Below are positions 43,085 through 52,213 of a stretch of DNA of 64,000 bases, in pieces. The DNA is taken from contig CAWVKS010000009.1 in the NCBI GenBank assembly GCA_963930055.1, positions 228,024 through 292,023 of the forward strand, given 5' to 3'. The position numbers were made by a program, and so were the translations under genes. The notes below the pieces were generated by a model. The model saw nothing but the letters and a program-made list of their open reading frames with translations, searched no databases and was not told where the DNA came from. The DNA comes from Pullichristensenella sp963930055 (GTDB lineage: Bacteria > Bacillota > Clostridia > Christensenellales > Aristaeellaceae). How positions within the stretch are numbered: position 1 is the first letter of the stretch; every line of letters begins with the position of its first letter.

Positions 43085-44359
43085 ATGGCAAATTGCGCGA
43101 TCGTCGGCATCAACTGGGGAGACGAGGGCAAGGGCCGCATGGTGGATTACCTTGCCGGGAAGTACGACGTGGTGGTGCGCTACCAGGGCGGCAACAACGC
43201 CGGGCACACCGTCATCAACGAATACGGCAAATTCGCGCTGAACCTGCTGCCCAGCGGCGTGTTCCACGAAAAGGCCGTGAACCTGCTGGGCGCGGGCACG
43301 GTGATCGACCCAAAGCACCTGTGCGGCGAGATCGCGCGCGTGCGCGAAAAGGGCGTGGCCATCACCCGCGACAACCTGAAAATTTCCGACCGCGCCGTGA
43401 TGGTGCTGCCCATCCACCCCATGCAGGACAAGTGGGAGGAAGCGCGCCTGGGCAAGGACCACTTCGGCTCCACGCTGCGCGGCATCAGCCCCGTCTACGG
43501 CGACAAGTACATGAAAAAGGCGCTGCGCATGGGCGACCTTTTGCACCCCGAGCACCTGAAAAAGCAGTTAAAGCGCCTGCTGGACTGGAAAAACCAGGTG
43601 ATCGTGCCCGGCTACGGCGCGGAGAAGATCGACTTTGGCGACACGCTCAAGTGGATCGAGGAATACGGCGCGCCGCTGATGCAGCACGTCTGCGACGCGG
43701 GCGAGCTGCTGGAAAGCGCCGCGGAGGCGGGCAAGAGCGTGCTGTTTGAGGCGCAGCTGGGCGCGCTGCGCGACATCGACTACGGCATCTACCCCTTCAC
43801 CAGCTCCTCTTCCCCGCTGGCGGCCTACGCGCCGGTGGGCTGCGGGCTGCCGAGCCTCAAGGTCGATCGCGTGGTGGGCGTGACCAAGGCCTACTCCACC
43901 TGCGTGGGCGAAGGCCCGTTCGTCGGCGAGCTTGACGGCGAGGAGGCCGATAAGTTGCGCGAGGCGGGCGCGGAATACGGCGCCGCCACCGGCCGCCCGC
44001 GCCGCGTGGCCTGGATGGACCTGGTGGCCACCCGCTACGGAACGGTCCTGCAGGGCGCGACCGAGCTGGCGCTGACCAAGCTGGACGTTTTGAGCTACCT
44101 TGACAAGATCCCCGTCTGCGTGGCCTACGAAAAGAACGGCCGCCGCGTGGACCGCTTCCCCTACACGCCCGACCTGGACGGCTGCAAGCCCGTCTACGAG
44201 GTGTTGCCCGGCTGGAAAATGGACATCGGGACCTGCCGCGAATATGAGCACCTGCCCTCCGAGGCGCGCGACTACGTGGAGTTCATCGAAAAGAACGTCG
44301 CCTGCCCCATCAAGTTCGTCTCCGTGGGCGCGGAGCGCGACAGCCTCATCATCCGCTAA
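43085..44359 (+). CDS. purA: Adenylosuccinate synthetase
   Basis: IMP + Asp + GTP to adenylosuccinate, first step to AMP. 424 aa. GTP-binding NWGDEGKGRMVDYL with the catalytic Asp, GGNNAGHTV with the catalytic His, and the GTP/Mg motif in LPSGVFHEKAVN. ATG 43085 follows AAAGGA at 8 nt. Twelve bp before purB. Confidence 0.97.
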   Translation: MANCAIVGINWGDEGKGRMVDYLAGKYDVVVRYQGGNNAGHTVINEYGKFALNLLPSGVFHEKAVNLLGAGTVIDPKHLCGEIARVREKGVAITRDNLKISDRAVMVLPIHPMQDKWEEARLGKDHFGSTLRGISPVYGDKYMKKALRMGDLLHPEHLKKQLKRLLDWKNQVIVPGYGAEKIDFGDTLKWIEEYGAPLMQHVCDAGELLESAAEAGKSVLFEAQLGALRDIDYGIYPFTSSSSPLAAYAPVGCGLPSLKVDRVVGVTKAYSTCVGEGPFVGELDGEEADKLREAGAEYGAATGRPRRVAWMDLVATRYGTVLQGATELALTKLDVLSYLDKIPVCVAYEKNGRRVDRFPYTPDLDGCKPVYEVLPGWKMDIGTCREYEHLPSEARDYVEFIEKNVACPIKFVSVGAERDSLIIR

Positions 44360-44371
44360 GGGGGGACGAGC

Positions 44372-45796
44372 ATGCACGATACTTACGAAACGCCGCTCAA
44401 CAGCCGCTATGCCAGCCGCGAGATGCAGAAGATCTTCTCGCCCGACCGCAAGTTCACCACCTGGCGCAAGCTCTGGGTGGCGCTGGCCGAGAGCGAAATG
44501 GAGATGGGCCTGCCGGTGACGCAGGCGCAGGTGGACGAATTAAAGGCGCATGTGGAGGATATCGACTATGAGGCCGCCCGTCGCCACGAGGAGCGCACCC
44601 GCCACGACGTGATGGCGCACGTGCTCGCCTACGGCGACGTCTGCCCCAATGCGCGCGGCGTCATTCACCTGGGCGCGACCTCCTGCTATGTGACCGACAA
44701 CGCCGACATACTCATGCTGCGCGACGCCCTGACGCTGGTGCGCGAAAAAGTGCTGGAGGTCATCCGCCGCCTGCGCGCCTTCGCGCTGGAATATAAAGAT
44801 TTGCCCACCCTCGGCTATACGCATTTGCAGCCGGCGCAGCTTACCACCGTGGGCAAGCGCGCCACGTTGTGGATGCAGGATCTGCTCATGGACCTGGACG
44901 AAGTGAACTTCGCCCTTTCTTCCCTCAAGCTGCTGGGCAACCGCGGCGCGACCGGCACGCAGGAAAGCTTTATGAAGCTTTTCGACGGCGACGGCGAAAA
45001 GGTGGACGAACTGGAAAGGCGCATCGCCCACAAGGTGGGCATGGAAAAGTGCTTCGCCGTTTCCGGCCAGACCTATCCGCGCAAGCTGGACAGCCGCGTG
45101 CTCGGCGCGCTTTCCGGCATCGCCCAGAGCGCCTACAAATTCGCGCAGGACCTGCGGCTTTTGCAGTCCTTCCGCGAAGTGGAAGAGCCGTTTGAGAAGG
45201 GGCAGATCGGTTCCTCGGCCATGGCCTACAAGCGCAACCCCATGCGCTCGGAGCGCATCTGCGCCCTTGCCCGCCACGTGATGGCGCTGACGCAGGACGC
45301 GCAGATGACCGCCGCCACCCAGTGGTTCGAGCGCACGCTGGACGACAGCGCCAACCGCCGCCTCTCGCTGCCGGAGGCCTTTTTGGCCACGGACGCGGTG
45401 CTGGAATTATACGCCAACATCGCCAGCGGCATGGTCGTCTACCCGGCGATGATCGGCAAGCGCGTGATGGAGAACCTGCCCTTCATGGCCACCGAGGCCA
45501 TCCTCATGGAGGGCGTGCGCCTGGGTGGCGACCGGCAGGAGCTGCACGAGCGCATCCGCGTGCATTCGCAGGCCGCGGCCGCGCGCATGAAGCAGGAGGG
45601 CAAGGAGAGCGACCTGATGGAGCGCATCGCCGCCGACCCCGCCTTCCCCATGGACCACGAGCATTTGACCAAATTGCTTTCGCCGGAGAACTACACCGGC
45701 CGCGCCGCCGAGCAGACGGTGAACTTCGTCAAAAACGAAGTCGACCCCGCCCTCGCCGGCCACGCCGCGCGCGATATGGGCGAGATCAAGCTGTAA
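44372..45796 (+). CDS. purB: Adenylosuccinate lyase
   Basis: Splits adenylosuccinate and SAICAR to fumarate plus AMP or AICAR. 474 aa. Fumarase-superfamily signature GSSAMAYKRNPMRSE, catalytic His in LGATSCYVTDN / HLQPAQLTTVGKR. Co-transcribed with purA and followed by a strong terminator. Confidence 0.97.
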   Translation: MHDTYETPLNSRYASREMQKIFSPDRKFTTWRKLWVALAESEMEMGLPVTQAQVDELKAHVEDIDYEAARRHEERTRHDVMAHVLAYGDVCPNARGVIHLGATSCYVTDNADILMLRDALTLVREKVLEVIRRLRAFALEYKDLPTLGYTHLQPAQLTTVGKRATLWMQDLLMDLDEVNFALSSLKLLGNRGATGTQESFMKLFDGDGEKVDELERRIAHKVGMEKCFAVSGQTYPRKLDSRVLGALSGIAQSAYKFAQDLRLLQSFREVEEPFEKGQIGSSAMAYKRNPMRSERICALARHVMALTQDAQMTAATQWFERTLDDSANRRLSLPEAFLATDAVLELYANIASGMVVYPAMIGKRVMENLPFMATEAILMEGVRLGGDRQELHERIRVHSQAAAARMKQEGKESDLMERIAADPAFPMDHEHLTKLLSPENYTGRAAEQTVNFVKNEVDPALAGHAARDMGEIKL

Positions 45797-45824
45797 AACC
45801 GCCGAGGGCCGCGCCGGCGAAGAG

Positions 45825-45867
45825 AACGGGCGTGGAGAGATCAAACGTCTCCCCACGCCCGTTTTTT
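45825..45867 (+). terminator. purAB terminator
   Basis: Stem AACGGGCGTGG / CCACGCCCGTT extended inward by GAGA/TCTC, then T6. Confidence 0.9.
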
Positions 45868-45879
45868 GCGCCCGTTTCC

Positions 45880-46533
45880 CTACAAAAGCTCGGTAAAATC
45901 ATGGATGACGCGCTCGGCGAGCGCTTCCGTCTCGCCGTGGCGATGGGCGGAGGCTTCGTCGTAGACCAGCACGGCGCGCATGCCGGCCTTTCTCGCCCCG
46001 GCCACGCCCTCGTAAACATCCTCAAAGACCACGCAGTCGGCGGGCTCCACGCCCAGCTTTTCCGCCGCCAGCGTGAACACCCTGCCGGAGAACTTGCCGC
46101 GGCCGCCGACGTCCTCCACGGAGAGCAGGGCGTCGAAAAGCCCCGCGATGCCGCGATGTTCAAGGCAGGGTTTGAACAGCCCCGGCGGCATGGCCGTGGC
46201 CACCGCCAAACGCACGCCGCGCGCCTTGAGCGCTTTGAGATAGGCTTCCGCGCCGGGCTTTAAGCGCACGTTTTCGCGGTATTCGCGCTCGGCCATGCGC
46301 GTCCAGGTTTGCACGATCTCTTCCCACGGCTCGGCAAGGCCGTAGCGCTTTTTCGTGTACAGAGCCGTCTCGCGGTAGCTCATGCCGGCGATGGCTTTGG
46401 CGTAGTCCGGCGTCAGTGTCAGGCCGCGCTCGGCGAAGAAAGCTTCGTCCACCGCGTGCCAGACGTACATGCTGTCCAGCAGCGTGCCGTCCAGGTCGAA
46501 GATGGCGGCGCGCATCGAAAGCGGGGCGCTCAT
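45880..46533 (-). CDS. HAD family phosphatase (beta-phosphoglucomutase-like)
   Basis: 217 aa, HAD subfamily IA. Motif I IFDLDGTLLDSMYVWH (nucleophile Asp), four-helix cap, motif II in AVATAMPP, Lys in GGRGKFSG and motif IV FEDVYEGVAGARKAG. Starts at ATG 46533, overlapping the esterase stop by ATGA. Substrate not determinable. Confidence 0.92.
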   Translation of the reverse strand: MSAPLSMRAAIFDLDGTLLDSMYVWHAVDEAFFAERGLTLTPDYAKAIAGMSYRETALYTKKRYGLAEPWEEIVQTWTRMAEREYRENVRLKPGAEAYLKALKARGVRLAVATAMPPGLFKPCLEHRGIAGLFDALLSVEDVGGRGKFSGRVFTLAAEKLGVEPADCVVFEDVYEGVAGARKAGMRAVLVYDEASAHRHGETEALAERVIHDFTELL

Positions 46534-47303
46534 GGACGCTTTTCCTTCCTGCCGCGCAGCACGAAATCGAGCATCTCCGGCACGCGCGCCTCCCAGAAAT
46601 CCCAGTTGTGGCGGCCGGTATACTCGTGGTACTCGTACTGGAAGGGGTCGCCGGGCAGGTTTTCGAAAAAGTCGCGGGTGAGGGCGGCGTTGGTCTTTAA
46701 AGAGTCCTCCGTGCCGCAGGTGTGCCACACGCGCGGGCAGGGGCCGCCCGACTCCGCCAGCTCCCGGGCGCGCTCGAGCGTCTCCTCCTCGCTGGGCAAG
46801 GGGCCGGCCTCGCCATAGGCGACGAGATAGCGGTTGAAGCGCGGCGTGCCCTCCCCGGGCTCGTGGAAGCGGTAGTTGGTATGGCCGGCGGAGAGGCAGC
46901 AGACGGCGGAATAGTTCTCCGGCCGGCGCATGGCGATCTTCAGCGCCCCCATGCCGCCCATGGAGAGGCCGGCGATGAAGTTGTCCTCCCGTTTGTCCGA
47001 AAGGGGCAGCGCGCGGCGCAGCATCTTCGGCAGCTCGTCGGCGATATGGGTAAAGTAGCGCTGGCCGTGGGCCATGTCCTCATACATGCTCATGCCGGCG
47101 GCGGGGGCGACCAGCGCCAGGTCGCGGCGGGAAGCCTGCCGCTCGATGGTGGTATGGCGCAGCCAGCCGGTCTCGTTGTCGCCCGCGCCGTGCAAAAGCC
47201 AGAGCACGGGGAAGGGGCCGCGGTTTGTCTCCGGCAGCACCACCTGCGCGGAAAATGCCTTGTTCAGCGCCTCTGAAAACGCCTCGAATCGGATCAGCGC
47301 CAT
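46530..47303 (-). CDS. Esterase family alpha/beta hydrolase (first of tandem pair)
   Basis: 257 aa of the FrmB/acetyl-xylan esterase D-like family. LLHGAGDNETGWLR oxyanion region, nucleophile in GLSMGGMGALK, Asp in CGTEDS and catalytic His in YTGRHNWDFWE. No signal peptide. Overlaps the second esterase gene by 10 bp. Family enzymes deacylate sugars or S-formylglutathione-like thioesters. Confidence 0.9.
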   Translation of the reverse strand: MALIRFEAFSEALNKAFSAQVVLPETNRGPFPVLWLLHGAGDNETGWLRHTTIERQASRRDLALVAPAAGMSMYEDMAHGQRYFTHIADELPKMLRRALPLSDKREDNFIAGLSMGGMGALKIAMRRPENYSAVCCLSAGHTNYRFHEPGEGTPRFNRYLVAYGEAGPLPSEEETLERARELAESGGPCPRVWHTCGTEDSLKTNAALTRDFFENLPGDPFQYEYHEYTGRHNWDFWEARVPEMLDFVLRGRKEKRP

Positions 47304-48061
47304 GCGTCCTCCCCCTTTCCTTCCAGCAGCCAGTCGATCGCGCCGACGATTTGTTCGTCCCAGTACTTCCACTGGTGGTCGCCGGGCGATTCGCTGTAGG
47401 CAAGGTCATAGCCGAGGGCGCGCAGGTGGTCGCGCATGCGCGCGCTGTGGGCGTAGAGGTAGTCCTCCGTGCCGCACCACATGTATACGGCCGGCCTGCG
47501 GGAGGGCTCGAGCGCCGCCGCAGCGGCAAAGAGGTCGTTTTCCGAGCCGGGCACGCCGTCCGCCGGGCCGAACACGTCGTCCCAGTACGCCTGCGGGGCG
47601 GGCACGGTGCCGTTTTTGGCAATGTCGGCCGCGTCCAGCGCCCCGGAGAGGGCGACGGCTTTGGAAAACGTCCCCGGCGCGCGCAGGGCGCACTTCAACG
47701 CCCCGTAACCGCCCATGGAGAGGCCGCCGATGAACGTATCCTCCCGTTTTTCCGAAAGCATGGGGAAAAAGCGCCGGCTGAGGGCGGGCAGTTCCCGGGA
47801 GATAAACGTGAACCAGGGCAGGCCGCGGTACATATCCGTATACCAGCCCAGGCCGCCGTCCGGCATGATGACGGCGAGGTTCTTGTCCGCCACGTAGCGC
47901 TCGATGGACGTGCGGCGCATCCAGAAGCTCTCGTCATCCGTCATGCCGTGCAGCAGGTAGAACGTCCTGACCTTGCCCCCCGCGCCCTCGGGCAGGAGCG
48001 CGTGCATGCGCGTCTCCATGCCCAGCGCGTCGGCGTAATAGTCCACCACGAGATGTGCCAT
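47294..48061 (-). CDS. Esterase family alpha/beta hydrolase (second of tandem pair)
   Basis: 255 aa paralogue of the next gene downstream: LLHGMTDDESFWMR, nucleophile Ser in GLSMGGYGALK, Asp in CGTEDYLYAH, His in PGDHQWKYWDE. ATG 48061 follows AAAGGAG; an extended -10 (TGCTATAAT at 48100-48092, minus strand) is the likely promoter of this three-gene operon (two esterases and a HAD phosphatase). Confidence 0.9.
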   Translation of the reverse strand: MAHLVVDYYADALGMETRMHALLPEGAGGKVRTFYLLHGMTDDESFWMRRTSIERYVADKNLAVIMPDGGLGWYTDMYRGLPWFTFISRELPALSRRFFPMLSEKREDTFIGGLSMGGYGALKCALRAPGTFSKAVALSGALDAADIAKNGTVPAPQAYWDDVFGPADGVPGSENDLFAAAAALEPSRRPAVYMWCGTEDYLYAHSARMRDHLRALGYDLAYSESPGDHQWKYWDEQIVGAIDWLLEGKGEDAWR

Positions 48062-48225
48062 ATGTTTGCTCCTTTGCGATGGGTATGCCCTATTATAGCA
48101 CATTTCCGGCAATCATGACAGGGATCGAGCAATTTTGTGCGTATATTTCGATAACCGCCTATTTTTCGCGGCTTTGTGGTATACTGATGCTGTATATCTG
48201 TGCGTATATGGGAGGAGGAACCGAT

Positions 48226-49788
48226 ATGGGCAAGGAACAGCCGCGTCCGCAGGAACAGGAGAGGGAGCGCAGGCAGAGGCCGCAGGAACAGCCCCCGCGC
48301 CGCCGGCGCCGGCGTCGCGCGCGCGGCGTGCCCCGGGCGCTGGCCATCGCCCTGATCGTCATCGCGCTCGTGGTGGGCGGCGGCCTGGGCTATTGGCTGG
48401 GCGCGCGCCCGGCGGACGACAGCCTCATCGCTGAGCGCGACGAGCAGATCGCCAACGCCAACCAGCGCATCGGGGAGCTGGAGGCGATGCTGATGGACAA
48501 CGGCATCGACCCCAACGCCGCCGTGTTCGACGGCGCGCAGCCCCTTGACCCCGACGTGGTCAGCGCGCTGGACGGCGGCGACGCGCCCGCCAACGACAAC
48601 AACGTGCTGGTGGACGGGGGCGACAGCTTTGCAGAGCCCGCCGCCACGGTCGCGCCCGCGGTGGTCGCCGAGTTTGGCGACGTGCAGGTGATGAGCGACG
48701 AAGTGCTCGACGCCTACAACGCCGAGGTCAACCGCCAGCTGCTCAACGGCCAGGATGTCAGTTCCTACGCCGATTCGCTCCTGGAGGAGACGCTCCAGCA
48801 GGTGGTCGAGGAAAAGGTCAAGTACGCCAAGGCCGAGGAGTTGGGCCTGACCGAGCCCAGCGAGGAGGACGAGGCCGCCATCGACGCCGCCGCGCAGGAG
48901 CGCTACGAACAGGATCTCGCCTTCTACACCATCAACGACGGCACCATGACCGAGGACGAGGCGCGCCAGGCGGCCATCGAGCGCATGGAGGCCGACGGCA
49001 TCACGCTGGAGACGTGCCGCGCCGACATCGAAGATGAATGGTGGGAGGAAAAGCTGCGCGACTACGCCTCGCAGCAGGTCGTGCTGACCGACGAAGCCGT
49101 GCAGGAGGTCTACGACCAGTACCTTTCCGAGCAGCAGGCCTCCTACGACGCCAACCCCGACCAGTACGAATACGCCCGCCTCTACGAGGAGACCACCGTG
49201 GTCTACAACCCCGCCGGCTACCGCACCTTCAAGCAGGTGGTGATCCCCTTTGACGCGGAGGACGGCGCGCGCGTGCAGGAGATACTCTTTGAACTGGAGA
49301 GCCTCGACGCTGAGGCCGACGCCCAGCGCGTGGAGGAATTGAACGGCGAACTGAACACGCTCTACGCGGCGCTGGAGCCGACGGCTGAGGAAGTGCTCGA
49401 CCGCGTGGCGCAGGGCGCGGACTTTGACGACCTCATCGACGAATACGGCCACGACCCCGACGGCGGCCTGGAGAGCGTACAGCGCGACGGCTACTATGTA
49501 AGCGCCGCCTCCACGGTCTACGACCCGGCGGTGAAGGAAGCCGCCCTGGCGCTGGCGAGCCCCGGCGACGTATCGCAGGAGCCCGTGCGCACCGCCGAGG
49601 GGCTGCACGTGCTCTACTTCAACGCCGAGGTGCCCGCCGGCCCCATCCCGCTGGAGGACGTGCGCGCATCGCTGGAGGGCGAGGCGCTGGAATCCCTGCG
49701 CTACGACGCCTATGAGACGCAGCTGGCGCAGTGGGTGGAGGAGGCGAACGTCACCTACCACCGCGAGGCGCTGGAGGTAAACGCCTGA
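48226..49788 (+). CDS. Membrane-anchored peptidyl-prolyl isomerase/foldase (PrsA/SurA-like)
   Basis: 520 aa. Very basic N-terminus with RRRRRRRARG, one membrane helix (ALAIALIVIALVVGGGLGYWLG, about 42-60) and a large extracytoplasmic part: acidic linker, SurA_N-like helical chaperone region (about 140-330) and a parvulin-type PPIC/Rotamase_2 domain at about 385-480 (TAEEVLDRVAQGADFDDLIDEYGHD). Unlike PrsA it is anchored by a helix, not a lipid. RBS GGAGGAGGAA. TATACT at 48179-48184 is a possible -10. Confidence 0.82.
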   Translation: MGKEQPRPQEQERERRQRPQEQPPRRRRRRRARGVPRALAIALIVIALVVGGGLGYWLGARPADDSLIAERDEQIANANQRIGELEAMLMDNGIDPNAAVFDGAQPLDPDVVSALDGGDAPANDNNVLVDGGDSFAEPAATVAPAVVAEFGDVQVMSDEVLDAYNAEVNRQLLNGQDVSSYADSLLEETLQQVVEEKVKYAKAEELGLTEPSEEDEAAIDAAAQERYEQDLAFYTINDGTMTEDEARQAAIERMEADGITLETCRADIEDEWWEEKLRDYASQQVVLTDEAVQEVYDQYLSEQQASYDANPDQYEYARLYEETTVVYNPAGYRTFKQVVIPFDAEDGARVQEILFELESLDAEADAQRVEELNGELNTLYAALEPTAEEVLDRVAQGADFDDLIDEYGHDPDGGLESVQRDGYYVSAASTVYDPAVKEAALALASPGDVSQEPVRTAEGLHVLYFNAEVPAGPIPLEDVRASLEGEALESLRYDAYETQLAQWVEEANVTYHREALEVNA

Positions 49789-49801
49789 CCGACAACGCCA
49801 C

Positions 49802-49842
49802 GGCAGGGGCCGCTTTCACGGGATGTGGAAGCGGCCCCTGCC
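49802..49842 (+). other. Hairpin downstream of the foldase gene
   Basis: 14-bp stem GGCAGGGGCCGCTT and complement, no T-tract; just before a true terminator. Confidence 0.6.
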
Positions 49843-49851
49843 AAAACAGCG

Positions 49852-49888
49852 AAAAACGCTTCCGACAAACGGCGTCGGAAGCGTTTTT
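49852..49888. terminator. Bidirectional terminator (foldase / E2-like gene)
   Basis: 15-bp perfect stem AAAAACGCTTCCGAC / GTCGGAAGCGTTTTT, 7-nt loop, T-tract on both strands between convergent genes. Confidence 0.92.
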
Positions 49889-49911
49889 GCGTCTGCGCGT
49901 CTACGGCCTTC

Positions 49912-50796
49912 TCAGAAGCCCTCCACCGGCTCGCTGGCGGGCTTTTCCAGCAATTCCGGGTGCTCCAGAAGATGCTTGGCCAGGCGGATGGCGCGGGAAT
50001 AGTAGTAGCCGTCAGCGATGCGCTCGTCCAGGGTGATCCCCAGTTTCAGCTTTTCACGCATGCCCTTGAAGCCGTTTTCGTCGTATTCCGGCGCCTGGAA
50101 CTTTTCGCCGATGACCACGAACAGGGAATTGGTGCCCCAGTTGTTCAGGTGGTGGTAAGCGGCGTTGAGCTGTATGGAGCCCAGGTTGTTCATGAAAATG
50201 GAGGAGTAGTTGGGGTCGGTCTTGACCAGCGAATAGGGCACGATGCCGCGCGCATCCAGGAAGAAGAGTATCTTCATAATGAGCTTGAGGATGATGCGCG
50301 GGAACTTCAGCAGCATGGCCATGCCGTCGGTGGAGTTGTCGGTCCTGTCCTCCTTGCGGAAGGTGGTGATCTCCTTGTAGATCTGCGCGCGGATGCTCTC
50401 CAGCGTGCTGTCGGGGGAGAACTTCAAAAAGGCCAGAGCTTCCTCGCTCTGCTCGTTGAACTGCTTTTTGACCACAAAGGCGGACGTCAGTTCCGTGCGC
50501 TGGTAGACGCGGTTGCCGGCGATGAATCGGTTCATGCGCGGCTTGAGCGTCACCGTCTTGACGATGGCCGCGAGTATGATCTGGAAGTACTTGTAGCGGT
50601 ACTCCGGGTTTTGGGCGTTCTTCTCCGCGATGTAGCGGTTCATGTTGGTCAGGTCGATCGTCTCTTCGATAAACGCCTCGTTGTCGGCGCGGTTGGGATA
50701 GAGGTAGGGCGTAAAGCCGTGCATGGGGTCGAGGTCGCGCAGCCAGATGCCGTCCCGGCGGTCGCCGTGCCTGCGCTTGCGTGGCTTATCGGTCAT
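49912..50796 (-). CDS. Stand-alone 2-oxoacid dehydrogenase E2-like acyltransferase, catalytic His replaced
   Basis: 294 aa resembling only the E2/CAT catalytic domain, without lipoyl or peripheral-subunit-binding domains. DLTNMNRYIAEKN, the AFVVKKQF strand, a hydrophobic segment at about 163-180 and a C-terminal LDERIADGYYYSRAI, which aligns with the E2 motif DHRxxDG; Glu258 stands where the catalytic His should be. ATG 50796 is chosen (AAGGAGG at 6 nt); an ATG two codons earlier sits on the RBS. No E1/E3 genes nearby. Function unknown. Confidence 0.75.
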   Translation of the reverse strand: MTDKPRKRRHGDRRDGIWLRDLDPMHGFTPYLYPNRADNEAFIEETIDLTNMNRYIAEKNAQNPEYRYKYFQIILAAIVKTVTLKPRMNRFIAGNRVYQRTELTSAFVVKKQFNEQSEEALAFLKFSPDSTLESIRAQIYKEITTFRKEDRTDNSTDGMAMLLKFPRIILKLIMKILFFLDARGIVPYSLVKTDPNYSSIFMNNLGSIQLNAAYHHLNNWGTNSLFVVIGEKFQAPEYDENGFKGMREKLKLGITLDERIADGYYYSRAIRLAKHLLEHPELLEKPASEPVEGF

Positions 50797-50940
50797 ATAC
50801 ATCCTCCTTGCCGTCCAGGGGTCGTTTCCCCGCCCGCGGCGGAAAAGGCCGGCGACGCGGCGCGCCCCGATGGGCTTATTATAAGGCGGGCGGGTAGATT
50901 TGTCAAATTTATGGCTTGCCGGTGGCAAAATGCCGCCGTC

Positions 50941-51780
50941 TCAGAGCGTTTCCGGCCCGAAGGCCAGCCAGTCCACGTCCTCCTCGCGCAGCAGGCCGCG
51001 CATGGGGGAAGGCGGGGTCAAGTAGCGCTCGCCCACGCAGGCGATCTCCCGGGGGAATTCCTCCATGTGCAGCTCGTCCCGGGCGCGCATGCTATGGTCG
51101 CCCTGGCTGCCCACCAGCAGGTGATCGAGCAAGGGCACGTCCAGCCGCTTCAGCGAGCGCGCGTAGGCGGCGGTGTTTTCAAGGTCGTAATCGTCCGGCG
51201 CGGGCTGGGCGGCGTCCACATATTGCGCCAGCAGCACGCTGTGGGCGTGCGAGGAGATGACGTCGGCAATGGCGTCGCGCAGGTATTCCGGCTCCGCCCA
51301 GGCCCTGCCGGGCGCGATGGGGCGCGCCAAAAGCAGCCTGCCCTCATACGTCAGGCAGAATTGCCACGTTTCCTCGCCCTCGGCATAGGGGCGGTAGCTG
51401 CGCGTAAACGCGCGAAAGAGGCGCAGGTTGCCCAAATCGGGCCTGTCCTCCGCGCGCAGGCCGGCATAGGCGTCGCACAGCTCGCGCACGCCCTTGAGCC
51501 AGCGCGCGGCCTGCACGCCCACGCCCGGCGTCCGCGCCAGCGCCTCTTCGTCGGCGGCCAGCACGCCGCGCACGCCGCCAAAGCGCTCGTCCAGTTCGTG
51601 CGCCAGGGCGTTCACATTGCGGCGGGGGATGATATAAAAAAGCAGCAGCTCCAGAAGCTCGTGCGGCCGGAGCGCCTCCGCGCCTTCCACCAGCGCCCGG
51701 CGGCGCAGGCGCTCGCGGTGGCCGGCGTGGGCGCTATTCGCCGATGATCTTGATGAGGACGTGCTTTTGCCGTTTTCCAT
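50941..51780 (-). CDS. RadC/JAB-MPN family protein
   Basis: 279 aa. HhH-containing N-terminal part (GHRERLRRRALVEG, LLELLLFYIIPRRNVN, LARTPGVGVQAARWL) and a RadC JAMM domain in which the HxHPSG motif reads SSHAHSVLLAQ, followed by DYDLENTAAYARSLKRLDVPLLDHLLVG. The metal-binding HxH and Asp look kept, PSG is lost. ATG 51780 lies inside yjbQ (47-bp overlap) and has no clear RBS; the start is uncertain. RadC-family function is unsettled. Confidence 0.82.
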   Translation of the reverse strand: MENGKSTSSSRSSANSAHAGHRERLRRRALVEGAEALRPHELLELLLFYIIPRRNVNALAHELDERFGGVRGVLAADEEALARTPGVGVQAARWLKGVRELCDAYAGLRAEDRPDLGNLRLFRAFTRSYRPYAEGEETWQFCLTYEGRLLLARPIAPGRAWAEPEYLRDAIADVISSHAHSVLLAQYVDAAQPAPDDYDLENTAAYARSLKRLDVPLLDHLLVGSQGDHSMRARDELHMEEFPREIACVGERYLTPPSPMRGLLREEDVDWLAFGPETL

Positions 51781-52150
51781 CGAATTCATAGTAAAAAATC
51801 TGCTCCCAGGTGCCAAAATCGAGGCGGCCGTTGGTGATGGCGACCACGACCTCGCGCCCCATGACGGTGCGCTTGAGGTGCGCGTCGGCGTTGTCCTCAT
51901 AGCCGTTGTGGCGATAGCGGCTGTACGGCTTTTCCGGGGCGAGGCCCTCCAGCCACTCCTCAAAATCCTGATGCAGGCCGCTTTCATCGTCGTTGATAAA
52001 GACGCTGGCGGTGATGTTCATGGCGTTGACCAGGCACAGCCCTTCACGCACGCCGCTTTCGTCGATGGCGGCCTGCACATCGCGGGTGATGTTGCACAGG
52101 CCGCGGCGGGTGGGCAGGTTGAAAAACAGCTCCTTGCGATAGGACTTCAT
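51734..52150 (-). CDS. YjbQ/UPF0047 family protein
   Basis: 138 aa, the full family length, with conserved ITASVFINDDES, DAHLKRTVMG, GRLDFGTWEQIFYYEFDG. Family members have been reported as secondary thiamine-phosphate synthase activity; the true role is unclear. RBS GGAGG upstream of ATG 52150. Overlaps the RadC-like gene. Confidence 0.92.
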   Translation of the reverse strand: MKSYRKELFFNLPTRRGLCNITRDVQAAIDESGVREGLCLVNAMNITASVFINDDESGLHQDFEEWLEGLAPEKPYSRYRHNGYEDNADAHLKRTVMGREVVVAITNGRLDFGTWEQIFYYEFDGKRQKHVLIKIIGE

Positions 52151-52174
52151 GGCGCATCCTCCCGTAGATACAGC

Positions 52175-52201
52175 AAAAGCCGACGCCTGAAACGCCGGCT
52201 T
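52175..52201 (-). terminator. rpmF-yceD terminator
   Basis: Minus strand AAGCCGGCG / CGTCGGCTT (one mismatch), short loop, TTTT; directly after rpmF. Confidence 0.75.
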
Positions 52202-52213
52202 CCGTTGGAAAAG

